The notes under the pieces were generated by a model. The model saw nothing but the letters and a program-made list of their open reading frames with translations, was not told the origin of the DNA and made no database searches. Positions 34,932 to 43,844 of a stretch of DNA of 64,000 bases are shown here, piece after piece. Numbering within the stretch: position 1 is the first letter of the stretch; every line of letters begins with the position of its first letter. The stretch comes from CAJCIS01 sp965276755 (GTDB lineage Bacteria; Pseudomonadota; Alphaproteobacteria; Acetobacterales; Acetobacteraceae): NCBI GenBank assembly GCA_965276755.1, contig OZ255625.1, forward strand, positions 2,480,001-2,544,000, written 5' to 3'. The translations under genes were made by a program, and so were the position numbers.

Positions 34932-34938
34932 TGCTTTG

Positions 34939-35946
34939 TCAAACAACCTTGATAACAAGCTTGCCAAAATTCTCACCCGAAAACAGCTTCAGCAGCGTCT
35001 CCGGAAATCCCTCAATGCCCTCCACAATATCCTCCCGAGACTTGATACGCCCCTCTTTCAGCCAGGCCGCCATGTCACGCATCCCCTCCGCATAACGCTG
35101 CGCATAGTTGAACACCACGAACCCTTCCATGCGTGCATTGTTCACCAGCAGCGAGAGGTAATTGCGCGGCCCCACGATCGCCTCGGTTGAATTATATTGC
35201 GAAATTGCGCCGCAGATGATGACGCGCGCGCGCCGCGCAATACGCGCGAGCGCCAAATCCAGGATTTCGCCGCCGACATTGTCGAAATAGACGTCGATCC
35301 CCTTCGGGCAGTGTTTCGACAAACCCTTGCCGATATCCTCGTTCTTGTAGTCGATGCAGGCATCAAAACCCAATTCATCGGTGACGTAGGCGCATTTGGC
35401 CGCACCACCGGCCAGGCCCACGGCGCGTGCGCCCTTTATGCGCGCAATCTGCCCGACCAGCGCGCCCACCGCACCCGAGGCGGCCGAGACCACCACAGTC
35501 TGGCCAGGCTGCGGATTGCCGATATCCAGCAGCCCAAAATACGCCGTCATCCCAGGCATGCCGAGGGCGGAGAGATAAAGCGGCAACGGCGCCTGGCCGG
35601 AATCCACCTTCTGTGCCGCGCTCGCGTCAACGGCCGCATAGTCCTGCACGCCGAACATGCCCACGGCATGATCGCCCTCGCGCCAGTCGGGGCTGCGGCT
35701 GGCCACCACCTCGCCCACGGCGCCGGCGCGCATCACCTCGCCCAGGCCGATGGGCGGGACGTAGCTGCGTGCATCGTTCATCCAGCCGCGCATCGCAGGA
35801 TCGAGCGAGATGTAGTGGTTGCGCACCAGGACCTGCCCGTCCGCCGGCTCGGGCGCGGGATCGGTCTTATAGGTGAAGTCGCTGCGTTTCGGCAGGCCGG
35901 AGGGGCGCGCGGTCAGCGTCCAGGCGCGATTGGTCGGTGCATTCAT
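34939..35946 (-). CDS. NADP-dependent MDR-family oxidoreductase
   Basis: 335 residues from the second ATG (35946), which is six bases after GGGAG. The ATG at 35952 touches that site and is less likely. The zinc-less medium-chain reductase type is shown by HYISLDPAMRGWM, GMPGMTAYFGL, VSAASGAVG and CDP-like Rossmann segment GIDVYFDNVGG. Related to CurA, leukotriene B4 12-hydroxydehydrogenase and alkenal reductases, which reduce activated double bonds. Convergent with the small membrane protein and divergent from the MOSC gene. Confidence 0.9.
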   Translation of the reverse strand: MNAPTNRAWTLTARPSGLPKRSDFTYKTDPAPEPADGQVLVRNHYISLDPAMRGWMNDARSYVPPIGLGEVMRAGAVGEVVASRSPDWREGDHAVGMFGVQDYAAVDASAAQKVDSGQAPLPLYLSALGMPGMTAYFGLLDIGNPQPGQTVVVSAASGAVGALVGQIARIKGARAVGLAGGAAKCAYVTDELGFDACIDYKNEDIGKGLSKHCPKGIDVYFDNVGGEILDLALARIARRARVIICGAISQYNSTEAIVGPRNYLSLLVNNARMEGFVVFNYAQRYAEGMRDMAAWLKEGRIKSREDIVEGIEGFPETLLKLFSGENFGKLVIKVV

Positions 35947-36012
35947 GGTCATCTCCCTCGATTTATCGGCAAAGGGATGGACGCGGCGGCGGCGCGATGC
36001 AAGGTGGCCGCG

Positions 36013-36891
36013 ATGAGTGGCGCGTATCTGTCAGAAATATCGAGCTACCCGGTCAAGAGCCTTGCCGGCGGCGGCCACCAGACCGCGCAGGTGCATCCGT
36101 GGGGCCTGGCGCAGGACCGAAGCTGGATGATCGTGGACCAAGCGGGCCGTTTCCTGACGCAGCGCGAGCATCCGCGCATGGCGGTGCTGCAAGCATCTAG
36201 CCAGGGCGACGCGCTTCTGCTCCGGGCGCCGGCGATGATGCCGCTCGGGTTACCGTCGAACATGGGTGCTACGAAATGCGTCGTCAGAGTTTGGCGCGAT
36301 GACGTGCCGGCCACCGATTGCGGCAACCTTGCCGCGGCGTGGCTGCGCGCGGCGCTCGGCGTGCCATGCAGGCTGGTCCATCTCGACGATCCGCACGCGC
36401 GCAAGCTGCGCCCCGATTACGCGCGCGGGCAAGACGAAGTCGTCAGTTTCGCAGACGGATTCCCCGTTCTGCTGACATCGGCCGCCTCGCTTGCCGATCT
36501 GAACACCCGCCTTGCCGCGTCCGTGCTCATGTCACGCTTCCGCCCCAACCTTGTCATAGATGGTGCGGCGGCTTGGGCAGAAGACACGTGGCAGCGCGTG
36601 CGCATCGGGGGGGTGATTTTCCGCGTGGCCAAGCCGTGCGACCGCTGCGTCATGACCACGATCGATCAGCAGACCGGGGAGCGCCCTGATGCGAACGAAC
36701 CTTTGGGCACGTTGGGCACATTCCGCCGCGATATTTCCGGCAAAATCATGTTCGGCCAAAACCTGGTGCCTGAAGGCGTCGGTGACATTCGTGTTCGAGA
36801 CCGGATCATCCCTGTCGAGACGGGCCCATCGAACGTCGAATTGAGAGCCATTGACCAGCAGTGCCGCTCACCCTTGCGGCGCGCGGTATGA
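36013..36891 (+). CDS. MOSC domain protein (YcbX-like)
   Basis: 292 residues from ATG at 36013. The open frame reaches far upstream across the divergent gene but is a shadow there. The N-terminal MOSC_N beta-barrel begins YLSEISSYPVKSLAGG, and the C-terminal MOSC domain contains FRVAKPCDRCVMTTID with the conserved cysteine expected to bind molybdenum cofactor, then FGQNLVPEG. Homologues reduce N-hydroxylated compounds with electrons from a flavodoxin or ferredoxin partner. No ferredoxin domain is fused here. Confidence 0.87.
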   Translation: MSGAYLSEISSYPVKSLAGGGHQTAQVHPWGLAQDRSWMIVDQAGRFLTQREHPRMAVLQASSQGDALLLRAPAMMPLGLPSNMGATKCVVRVWRDDVPATDCGNLAAAWLRAALGVPCRLVHLDDPHARKLRPDYARGQDEVVSFADGFPVLLTSAASLADLNTRLAASVLMSRFRPNLVIDGAAAWAEDTWQRVRIGGVIFRVAKPCDRCVMTTIDQQTGERPDANEPLGTLGTFRRDISGKIMFGQNLVPEGVGDIRVRDRIIPVETGPSNVELRAIDQQCRSPLRRAV

Positions 36892-36921
36892 ACGCGATTG
36901 CACATCCTCCCTCGTTAGCGG

Positions 36922-38106
36922 CTATTTGGAAAGGTAGCGCGCAACAACGGTTGTAAGCGCGCCGTTCTTCTGAAGCACCGAAACAGCCTCGATGATCTTG
37001 TCGTACGGCTGCACCGCCAATCCCACCAACTGGCCGGACACAAAGCCGCCGAAAGTGTCGTATGTCGAGCCGTTCTTGCCAAAGGCGGGATCGGGCTTGC
37101 CGTTGTTCAAATAACGCACAATTCCGTAAGCACCATCGCCGCCGGAAGACACATCTATGCCGGCGACGAGTGGGTGACCTTCGTTATCAAACGCCATTGC
37201 CGTTGCCTCGTTGCCCGTAGCGCCCCCCGGGTAGCCGTAATTCACCGATGCGGTGGTCCAACGCCGGTCTGTGCGATTGTTCTGCAGATAGCGCGTCGTG
37301 AGGACGACTCCGGTGCCGCTGTAGCTGATCAAATAGCGGCCGGTCTCATCAAAAGCATCTGCCAACAAGTTTGCACGCGCCGCGACCTTGCCGCCGGCAA
37401 GCTTCGAATCAAGGCGGCCGGTCGCGGTCAGCCGTGCGTCCTTGGACCCCAGCAGCAAAATCTTTTCGTCGCTCTGAAGCGCCAATGCGTTGATGGGACC
37501 AACGAGCTTGGCAAATTCCGCCACGCCGCCGAGGCCGAAGCCTTTGTCGAAACCGCCGCGCGAGGTCAGTTTGGCAATGTCGGTCAGGTTGGACGTGTAG
37601 TCACCCCCGGCCACGAAGATGTTGCCCGCAGAGTCGAGCAGCCCGACATTGGCGAAATAGGGCACCGGATTGAGCACCGCGCCGCCGGCGCCGAACTGGG
37701 TGTCGGGCTGCCCGTTGGCGAGCATGCGGGCGACGAAATTGTCGTCATTGACGCGCCCCGCGAAGGATGTTCCGATTGCGATGATCTTGCCGTCAGGCTG
37801 AATCGTCAGGGAAGTGGCCTCCGGCACCGCATTGATGCCGGCAATCGCAAGCGGCGCCACACCGTTGGTGCCGAAGCTGGTGTCGGGTGTGCCATCAGGC
37901 ATCAGGCGCACCAGGCTGGGCGTGGAAGACTCGTTAATGGCAAACAGGATCCTGCCATCGGCCTGCAGCGCAATGGCGCTGACTTCTTGGGATGGAATAG
38001 CCAATTGTACGAAACCTCCCTGCCCAAAGGAGGGATCGAGTTGCCCGGCCTGGGCGAACAGCGCGGTGGGCAGACAAACACAAACGAGGATGCGGGGCGC
38101 GAGCAT
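36922..38106 (-). CDS. Secreted delta-60 repeat (beta-propeller-like) protein
   Basis: 394 residues from ATG at 38106 with GGAGG seven bases upstream. Residues 1-18 (MLAPRILVCVCLPTALFA) are a signal peptide. About six copies of a roughly 55-residue repeat follow, with the pattern LDPSFGxGG, IALQxDGRI, LVRLMPDGTPDTSFG and YLNNGKPDPAFG, diagnostic of delta-60 (DUF5122) repeats. One repeat in the middle (GYLISYSGTG) is degenerate. Such proteins are exported with unknown binding partners. It lies convergent with the MOSC gene and downstream of panB. Confidence 0.85.
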   Translation of the reverse strand: MLAPRILVCVCLPTALFAQAGQLDPSFGQGGFVQLAIPSQEVSAIALQADGRILFAINESSTPSLVRLMPDGTPDTSFGTNGVAPLAIAGINAVPEATSLTIQPDGKIIAIGTSFAGRVNDDNFVARMLANGQPDTQFGAGGAVLNPVPYFANVGLLDSAGNIFVAGGDYTSNLTDIAKLTSRGGFDKGFGLGGVAEFAKLVGPINALALQSDEKILLLGSKDARLTATGRLDSKLAGGKVAARANLLADAFDETGRYLISYSGTGVVLTTRYLQNNRTDRRWTTASVNYGYPGGATGNEATAMAFDNEGHPLVAGIDVSSGGDGAYGIVRYLNNGKPDPAFGKNGSTYDTFGGFVSGQLVGLAVQPYDKIIEAVSVLQKNGALTTVVARYLSK

Positions 38107-38230
38107 GACGACACCTCCAGGTTGCAGGATGCTTGGTGCGCCAAGCCTAGCTCCGATCCGTTTGCATAGTCCAACGTGCTCTTGCCCGATCCGGTGACAG
38201 ATTTGTGGCAAAACGCGCCGCTGGCAGAAT

Positions 38231-39052
38231 TCAGCCCTGCCTTTGCCGAAACGTATTCTCCGGCGCCGGAAAGGCGCGCGCACGCACGTCTGCCGCATAC
38301 GCGCTAACCGCCCTGGTAATCTCCACGCCCAGCTCCGCGTAACGCCGCACGAAGCGCGGCGTGAAATCATTGAACGTGCCGAGCACATCATCAATCACCA
38401 GCACCTGCCCGTCGCATTGCGCGGACGCGCCGATCCCGATCGTGGGGATGTCTATGTTCGCCGTGATCGCGGCGGCGACCGGCTCCAGCGTGCCTTCCAG
38501 AACCACGGCAAAGGCGCCGGCGCGCGCAACCGCCTCCGCGTCCGCGGTGACACGCAACGCCTCCTCGTTCGTGCGGCCGGTCGCGCGAAAGCCGCCCGCC
38601 ACATTGACCTGCTGCGGCATCAGCCCGACATGACCGCACACGGGCACGCCGCGCACGGTCAGAAAACGGATGGTCTCCGCCATTTCCACTCCGCCTTCCA
38701 GCTTGACTGCCTGGCACCCGGTCTCCGCCATCACGCGCGCGGCGTTTCTGAAGGCCTGCGCCGGGCTCGCCTGATAGCTGCCGAACGGCATGTCCACGAC
38801 CACGCAGGCGTGTTTGGCGCCGCGCACCACCGCCGCACCATGCGCCACCATCATGTCCAGCGAAACCGCCAACGTGCTCGGCAACCCGTACAGCACCATG
38901 CCGAGCGAATCGCCGACCAGAAGAACGTCGCAGTGCGGATCGAGCAACTTGGCGATCGGCGTGGTGTAGGCGGTCAGCCAGACCTGCGGCGTTCCCTTCA
39001 TCGCCCGCAAATTGGGTACGGTGCGCGGCTTGTCCGCCGCATGCACGCTCAT
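38231..39052 (-). CDS. panB: 3-methyl-2-oxobutanoate hydroxymethyltransferase
   Basis: 273 residues, the usual PanB length. Landmarks: YTTPIAKLLD, LLVGDSLGMVLYG (metal-binding aspartate), VVVDMPFGSYQ, AVKLEGG, GHVGLMPQ and TIGIGASAQCDGQVLV with the conserved E/G-rich C-terminal barrel. It transfers a hydroxymethyl group from methylene-tetrahydrofolate to ketoisovalerate in pantothenate synthesis. Its ATG overlaps the purD stop (ATGA), so it is translated from the purD transcript. panC is not beside it. Confidence 0.95.
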   Translation of the reverse strand: MSVHAADKPRTVPNLRAMKGTPQVWLTAYTTPIAKLLDPHCDVLLVGDSLGMVLYGLPSTLAVSLDMMVAHGAAVVRGAKHACVVVDMPFGSYQASPAQAFRNAARVMAETGCQAVKLEGGVEMAETIRFLTVRGVPVCGHVGLMPQQVNVAGGFRATGRTNEEALRVTADAEAVARAGAFAVVLEGTLEPVAAAITANIDIPTIGIGASAQCDGQVLVIDDVLGTFNDFTPRFVRRYAELGVEITRAVSAYAADVRARAFPAPENTFRQRQG

Positions 39053-40335
39053 AATCCCGCCGCCGCGCGGATTTGCGCGCGCAGGCCGATATCACTGCGA
39101 AACATCTTGTCCTCCCAGCCGATCGCGGCCACGCCCGCATAAGCCGCCGCACGCGCACCCGCCAGATCGGCCCCCGTCGCGCACACGCTCAGCACCCGCC
39201 CACTGGCAGAAACCACCTCCCCGTCCCGCAGCTCCGTACCCGCGTGAAACACCGCCACGTGTTCCATTGCGGCGGCTTCATCCAAACCGGAGATCACGGT
39301 GCCTCGCCCATGCGCGCCAGGATAGCCGCGCGCGGCCAGCACCACGCACACGCAATGCACCGGGTCCAGCACAGCGGTGAAATGGGCCAGCTCGCCATCG
39401 CATGCGGCCAGCATGCCGGTCAGCAGATCGGTGCGCAGACGCGGCAGCAGCACCTGCGCCTCCGGGTCGCCCAGGCGCACATTATATTCGATCAGAAACG
39501 GCCCGTCCGCAGTCAGCATCAGCCCCGCAAAAAGCACGCCACGAAACGGTGTGCCCCGCCGCGCCATCTCCGCCAAAGCCGGCCGGATGAACATATCCAT
39601 TGCCGCCGCCTGCGCCTCTGCGCCGAACCCGCTGGGCGGAGAGACCGCCCCCATCCCGCCCGTGTTTGGGCCGGTATCGCCATCGCCCACGCGCTTGTGG
39701 TCCTGTGCCGCGCCCAGCAGCACCGCCTCCGTGCCATCGCACAGCGCAAACAGGCTGACCTCATCGCCCGTCAGGCACGCCTCGATCACCAGCGTGGCCC
39801 CTGCCTCGCCCAACGCGCCATCCAGCATCGCCGCCTCGATCGCGGCGCGCGCCTCCTCCTCAGTCGCGGCGACTACCACGCCCTTGCCGCCGGCCAGCCC
39901 GTCCGCCTTGATCACGATCGGCGTCCCGCGACGCGCCACGAAATCCAACGCGGCGCCCGCCTCGGTAAACCGCTCCCACGAAGCGGTCGGAATGCCCGCC
40001 GCGTCGGCCACCTCCTTGGCGAACGCCTTGCTCCCCTCGAGCATCGCGGCCGCCGCACTCGGCCCAAAGCAGCGCACCCCTGCCCGCGCCAGCGCATCGG
40101 CCAGCCCCGCCACCAGCGGCGCCTCCGGCCCAGGCACCACCAGGTCGATCCTCTCCGCGCGCGCAAAATCCACCAGCGCCGGCACATCCAGCAGGCCGAT
40201 CGCCACATTCGTGCCAAGCCTGGCGGTGCCAGGATTGCCGGGTGCCACGAACAGCGCCGATAGCAGGGGCGAGGCCGAAAGCGCCCACGCCAGGGCATGT
40301 TCCCGCCCGCCTTGTCCGACAATGAGTACGCGCAA
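39049..40335 (-). CDS. purD: Phosphoribosylamine-glycine ligase
   Basis: 428 residues from a TTG start with GAGG six bases upstream (MRVLIVGQGGREHALAW). The ATP-grasp core has KADGLAGGKGVVVA, PNTGGMGAVSPP and IEYNVRLGDPEAQVLLPRL. It makes glycinamide ribonucleotide in purine synthesis. A family A palindrome lies directly upstream and fills the promoter region shared with the divergent xseA. The ATGA overlap with panB links purine and pantothenate genes, both folate-one-carbon consumers in a broad sense. Confidence 0.95.
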   Translation of the reverse strand: MRVLIVGQGGREHALAWALSASPLLSALFVAPGNPGTARLGTNVAIGLLDVPALVDFARAERIDLVVPGPEAPLVAGLADALARAGVRCFGPSAAAAMLEGSKAFAKEVADAAGIPTASWERFTEAGAALDFVARRGTPIVIKADGLAGGKGVVVAATEEEARAAIEAAMLDGALGEAGATLVIEACLTGDEVSLFALCDGTEAVLLGAAQDHKRVGDGDTGPNTGGMGAVSPPSGFGAEAQAAAMDMFIRPALAEMARRGTPFRGVLFAGLMLTADGPFLIEYNVRLGDPEAQVLLPRLRTDLLTGMLAACDGELAHFTAVLDPVHCVCVVLAARGYPGAHGRGTVISGLDEAAAMEHVAVFHAGTELRDGEVVSASGRVLSVCATGADLAGARAAAYAGVAAIGWEDKMFRSDIGLRAQIRAAAGL

Positions 40336-40353
40336 TCTGGCCTCGTGGAGAGA

Positions 40354-40535
40354 GAAGGCCAGGGGCTCTGCCCCTGGACCCCGCTAAGGACAAGTCCTTA
40401 GAACCTGTTTGTTAGGTCAGGCGGGGGCCAACTCGCGCGTGATGAAGCGTCGTGTGGCCCCCGCTTGACCTAACAAATGGGGGTCTGGGGCCTCAGGCCC
40501 CAGCGGGGTCCAGGGGCAGCGCCCCTGGCCTTCCT
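40354..40535. repeat. Family A palindrome with a large internal stem-loop
   Basis: Outer half-sites CCAGGGGCTCTGCCCCTGG and its inverted counterpart flank a second inverted repeat at 40408-40477: TTTGTTAGGTCA, one mismatch, GCGGGGGCCA on the left and TGGCCCCCGC, mismatch, TGACCTAACAAA on the right around a 24-base loop. It sits between the divergent purD and xseA genes, so any promoter of either gene must lie within or right next to it. Confidence 0.85.
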
Positions 40536-40562
40536 TCCTACGAGAGCCAAACGCCGCGCACC

Positions 40563-41993
40563 ATGCCCGATGCCACGAATGCGCCCGAATTCTCCGTCTC
40601 CGAGCTGTCCGGCGCCATCAAGCGCACGCTGGAGAGCGCATTTGCCCGCGTGCGCGTCCGCGGCGAGATCACGGAAGCCAAGACCTACCCGTCCGGCCAC
40701 ACCTATTTCTCGCTGAAGGATGAGGGCGGAAAAATCCGCGCCGTCATCTGGAAGAATTCCGCCGCGCGCGCCGGGCTGAAGCCGGAGAACGGCGTGGAGG
40801 TGATCGCCACCGGCCGCATCAGCGCCTATGGCGATCGCAGCGAGTATCAGCTGATCGTCGAACGCCTGGAATACGCCGGCGCGGGTGCGCTGCTGGCGGG
40901 CATCGAGCTGCTGCGCACACGCCTGGCCGCCGAAGGCCTGTTCGACCCCGCGCGCAAGCGGGCGATCCCGCTGCTGCCTGCCGTGGTGGGCGTGATCACC
41001 TCGGCCAAGGGTGCCGTGCTGCACGACATCCAGACCACGATTGCGCGCCGCTTCGCCCGTCCTATCCTGCTCTACCCCGTGCCGGTGCAGGGCGAGGGCG
41101 CCGCCGAGAAGATCGCCGCCGCCATTGCGGCCATGGACCGGCTGCCGGCGCCAGGCATTCCGCGCCCGGACGTGCTGATCGTGGCGCGCGGCGGCGGCAG
41201 CCTCGAAGACCTCATGGCCTTCAACGAGGAGGTGGTGCTGCGAGCGGCGGCGGCCTGCCGGCTGCCGTTGATCTCGGCCGTGGGGCATGAGACCGACACC
41301 ACGCTGATCGACTACGTCTCCGACCGCCGTGCGCCCACGCCCACCGCGGCGGCGGAGATGGCCATCCCGCCGCGCATCGAGCTCCTGGCCAACCTGGCGC
41401 AGACCGCCGCGCGCCTGGCTGGCGGGCTGGCTCGCCTGACTGGGGAACGCCGGCTGCGGTTCCAGTCCGCGGCCAACGGCTTGCCCGACTTGCCGAGCCT
41501 GCTGGGCAATGTACGCATGCGGCTGGATGACCGCTTCGCGCGGCTTGCGCTGGCGCTACCCAACCTTGTGGCCGCGCGTCGCGCGGCGCTCGTGGGCGTG
41601 GAGCGCCACATTCCCGATGCGCACGCGCTGATCGCGCAACGTCAGGCGGCGCTGGCGCTGTTGGCCTCGCACCACCGCAGCGCGCTTCTGCGCGCGCTGG
41701 CCGACGCACGGATGGCGGCAGCGCGCATCCTGCCGCGCCTGTCGGCGGCACCTGTGGACGGGGCTCTGCGCGAACGTCGCGCACGTCTGGAGGGGCTGTC
41801 TGCGCGGCTGGACGGCGCGTCCTACGAGGCGGTGCTGGCGCGCGGGTTTGCGCTGGTGCGGGATGGGGCGGGACGTGCCGTGGCGCGCGCGGCGGAAGTA
41901 CGGCCAGGTGCACGGCTGGCAGTGCGGTTTGCCGATGGCGAGGTTGGCGTGCGCGCGGATGCGGTGGCGGGGCAAGGGGCGTTGTCGCTGTAG
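40563..41993 (+). CDS. xseA: Exodeoxyribonuclease VII large subunit
   Basis: 476 residues from ATG at 40563. The in-frame codons before it are repeat sequence. The N-terminal OB-fold (VSELSGAIKRTLE, VRVRGEITEAKTYPSGH) is followed by the nuclease domain with PAVVGVITSAKGAVLHDI, VARGGGSLEDLMAFN and GHETDTTLIDYVSD, then a coiled-coil region and the C-terminal segment YEAVLARGFALV. With XseB it degrades single-stranded DNA. xseB is not in the window. Confidence 0.95.
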   Translation: MPDATNAPEFSVSELSGAIKRTLESAFARVRVRGEITEAKTYPSGHTYFSLKDEGGKIRAVIWKNSAARAGLKPENGVEVIATGRISAYGDRSEYQLIVERLEYAGAGALLAGIELLRTRLAAEGLFDPARKRAIPLLPAVVGVITSAKGAVLHDIQTTIARRFARPILLYPVPVQGEGAAEKIAAAIAAMDRLPAPGIPRPDVLIVARGGGSLEDLMAFNEEVVLRAAAACRLPLISAVGHETDTTLIDYVSDRRAPTPTAAAEMAIPPRIELLANLAQTAARLAGGLARLTGERRLRFQSAANGLPDLPSLLGNVRMRLDDRFARLALALPNLVAARRAALVGVERHIPDAHALIAQRQAALALLASHHRSALLRALADARMAAARILPRLSAAPVDGALRERRARLEGLSARLDGASYEAVLARGFALVRDGAGRAVARAAEVRPGARLAVRFADGEVGVRADAVAGQGALSL

Positions 41994-42124
41994 CTGCCGT
42001 AACGCGGCCTGCCTCAGCGCATTGTCTCGGCCTTTGCGCCAGCCCTGAACACGTCTGCACCCATTCGTGATGGTCACGCTGCCAATGCTGCGCCGTAGGC
42101 GCTGCAACGCAGGAGATACGACCC

Positions 42125-43717
42125 ATGAGATCTGCCATTGCCGCCGCTTTGATCATCGCAACGCCGATCAGTGTATCCGCCGCGGAGGGCGATGGCGCAT
42201 CTCCCTCCTGGACCAGCGCAGGCAACGGACCCTCCAACACGCGCTCGACACAGGCCGAGCATACAATTGGCGTGGATAATGTCTCCACACTCGCACCTGC
42301 GTGGACGCTGACCACCACCGGCGAAGTTCCCGACACGCCAACGATCGAGGCGGGGTCAGCCTATCTTGCGGATTCGGGCGGATCGATCTGGCGCGTAAAT
42401 GCCGCCAGCGGCGCGGTGACCTGGCACGTTAAGCTGCCGGCGCTGAGCGGCAATGCCAAATCCTTCTCGCGCACCAGCCCGGCGATTGCGCCGAATGCCA
42501 TCATCGTCGGCGATCAGGGCGAAGCTTCCGTCTACGCCCTGAGCAAGACCGACGGCAGCCTGCTCTGGCGCATCAAGCTGGACGGCTCGCGCGGCGCAAT
42601 CATCACCAGCTCGCCTGTCGTGGTGGGAAACCGCGTGCTGGTGGGGGTTTCATCCAACCAGGAAGAATATGCTGCAACAAAGACGGGCTTCCTGCCCGAT
42701 TTCCGCGGCTCCATCGTCTCGCTCGAACTCGCAACGGGTGCCATTCAGTGGCAGGTCTATACCGTTCCGCCGGGCTTTACGGGCGGGGCGGTGTGGGGCA
42801 GCAACCTCGCCGTCGATGCCAGGCGTGCGGCGGTGTTTGCCGGCACCGGCGACAATTACTCGGTGCCATCTGACGTGTCTGCCTGCCAGGCCGCCGCGCT
42901 CAACGGCCGCGAACTCGAGCGCTGCCTGCCAAAAGGGGATCATATCGACAGCATGATCTCGCTCAATCTTGCCACGGGCGCACTGAATTGGTCGCAGCGT
43001 CTGACGAGCCTGGACACCTGGACCGTATCATGCCTGCCAAGCCGGCACGCGCCAAAGACGCCCTGCCCCTCGCCAGCGGGCCCCGATTACGATTTCGGTT
43101 CCGCGCCGAACCTTTTTTCCACAACGGGAAGCGGGACGCATGAGGATCTGGTTGGCGCCGGACAAAAGAGCGGCGTCTACTGGGCACTTGATCGTGACAG
43201 CGGCAAGGAAGTTTGGGCGACCCAGGTCGGACCCGGTGGCACGCGCGGCGGCATCGAATGGGGATCGGCCGTGGATGGCGGCAGGGTCTATGTTGCCGCT
43301 TCCAACTCGAATTACGTCTGGACCCAGCTTGTTGGCGGCGGTCCGCTGACCGATGGCGGCTACTGGTCAGCGCTGGACGTCAATTCGGGCAAGATCCTTT
43401 GGCAGACGGCAACGGACGAGTTGCAGAAGACCCCGGCAAACAAGGGCAGCCGGACGATCAAGCCACCGCGCGGCGCGCTGGCTCGGGCGGAGGGCGCGGT
43501 GACCGTTGGCAATGGCGTCATGTATGCGGCCGATGCGTCGGGCGAGTTCGTGGCGCTGGATGCTGCAACGGGCAAGAGGCTGTGGAAGTACGACAGCGGC
43601 GGCGCAGCGGTAGATGGGCCGGCAATTGCCGGCGGGATGCTGTTTTGGGGCGATGGCTACGGCAATATCGGGCCCACGCAGACGAAGGTCGTGGCGTTTG
43701 GTTTGCCTTCAGGCTAG
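42125..43717 (+). CDS. Exported PQQ-type beta-propeller protein (polyvinyl-alcohol dehydrogenase-like)
   Basis: 530 residues. Signal peptide MRSAIAAALIIATPISVSAA. Repeated propeller blades carry the W-motif pattern AxTGxxxW (NAASGAVTWHVK, DRDSGKEVWATQ, NSGKILWQT, DAATGKRLWKYD). A GTGDNYSVP block and cysteine pairs match quinoprotein alcohol dehydrogenase-like proteins related to polyvinyl-alcohol dehydrogenase. No haem c motif (CxxCH) occurs, so any electron acceptor would be a separate cytochrome. Substrate unknown. PQQ binding is likely but not shown by sequence alone. Confidence 0.8.
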   Translation: MRSAIAAALIIATPISVSAAEGDGASPSWTSAGNGPSNTRSTQAEHTIGVDNVSTLAPAWTLTTTGEVPDTPTIEAGSAYLADSGGSIWRVNAASGAVTWHVKLPALSGNAKSFSRTSPAIAPNAIIVGDQGEASVYALSKTDGSLLWRIKLDGSRGAIITSSPVVVGNRVLVGVSSNQEEYAATKTGFLPDFRGSIVSLELATGAIQWQVYTVPPGFTGGAVWGSNLAVDARRAAVFAGTGDNYSVPSDVSACQAAALNGRELERCLPKGDHIDSMISLNLATGALNWSQRLTSLDTWTVSCLPSRHAPKTPCPSPAGPDYDFGSAPNLFSTTGSGTHEDLVGAGQKSGVYWALDRDSGKEVWATQVGPGGTRGGIEWGSAVDGGRVYVAASNSNYVWTQLVGGGPLTDGGYWSALDVNSGKILWQTATDELQKTPANKGSRTIKPPRGALARAEGAVTVGNGVMYAADASGEFVALDAATGKRLWKYDSGGAAVDGPAIAGGMLFWGDGYGNIGPTQTKVVAFGLPSG

Positions 43718-43725
43718 GTAGAATG

Positions 43726-43837
43726 AAGAACTGGGTGGGACGTGCCGTCCCCCCCAGACCCCCGTCATCATTTAAGACGGGGTTCAATAATCGACGGGGG
43801 GTCTGGGGGGGATGGCACATCTCCCCCAGCCTTTTTG
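43726..43837. repeat. Family B palindrome, full
   Basis: Left half ACTGGGTGGGACGTGCCGTC then CCCCCCAGACCCCCGTCATC. Spacer TTTAAGACGGGGTTCAATAA. Right half GACGGGGGGTCTGGGGGGGA then TGGCACATCTCCCCCAG. It occupies the gap between the PQQ-type protein and the convergent phosphoesterase. Confidence 0.85.
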
Positions 43838-43844
43838 AACAGCT

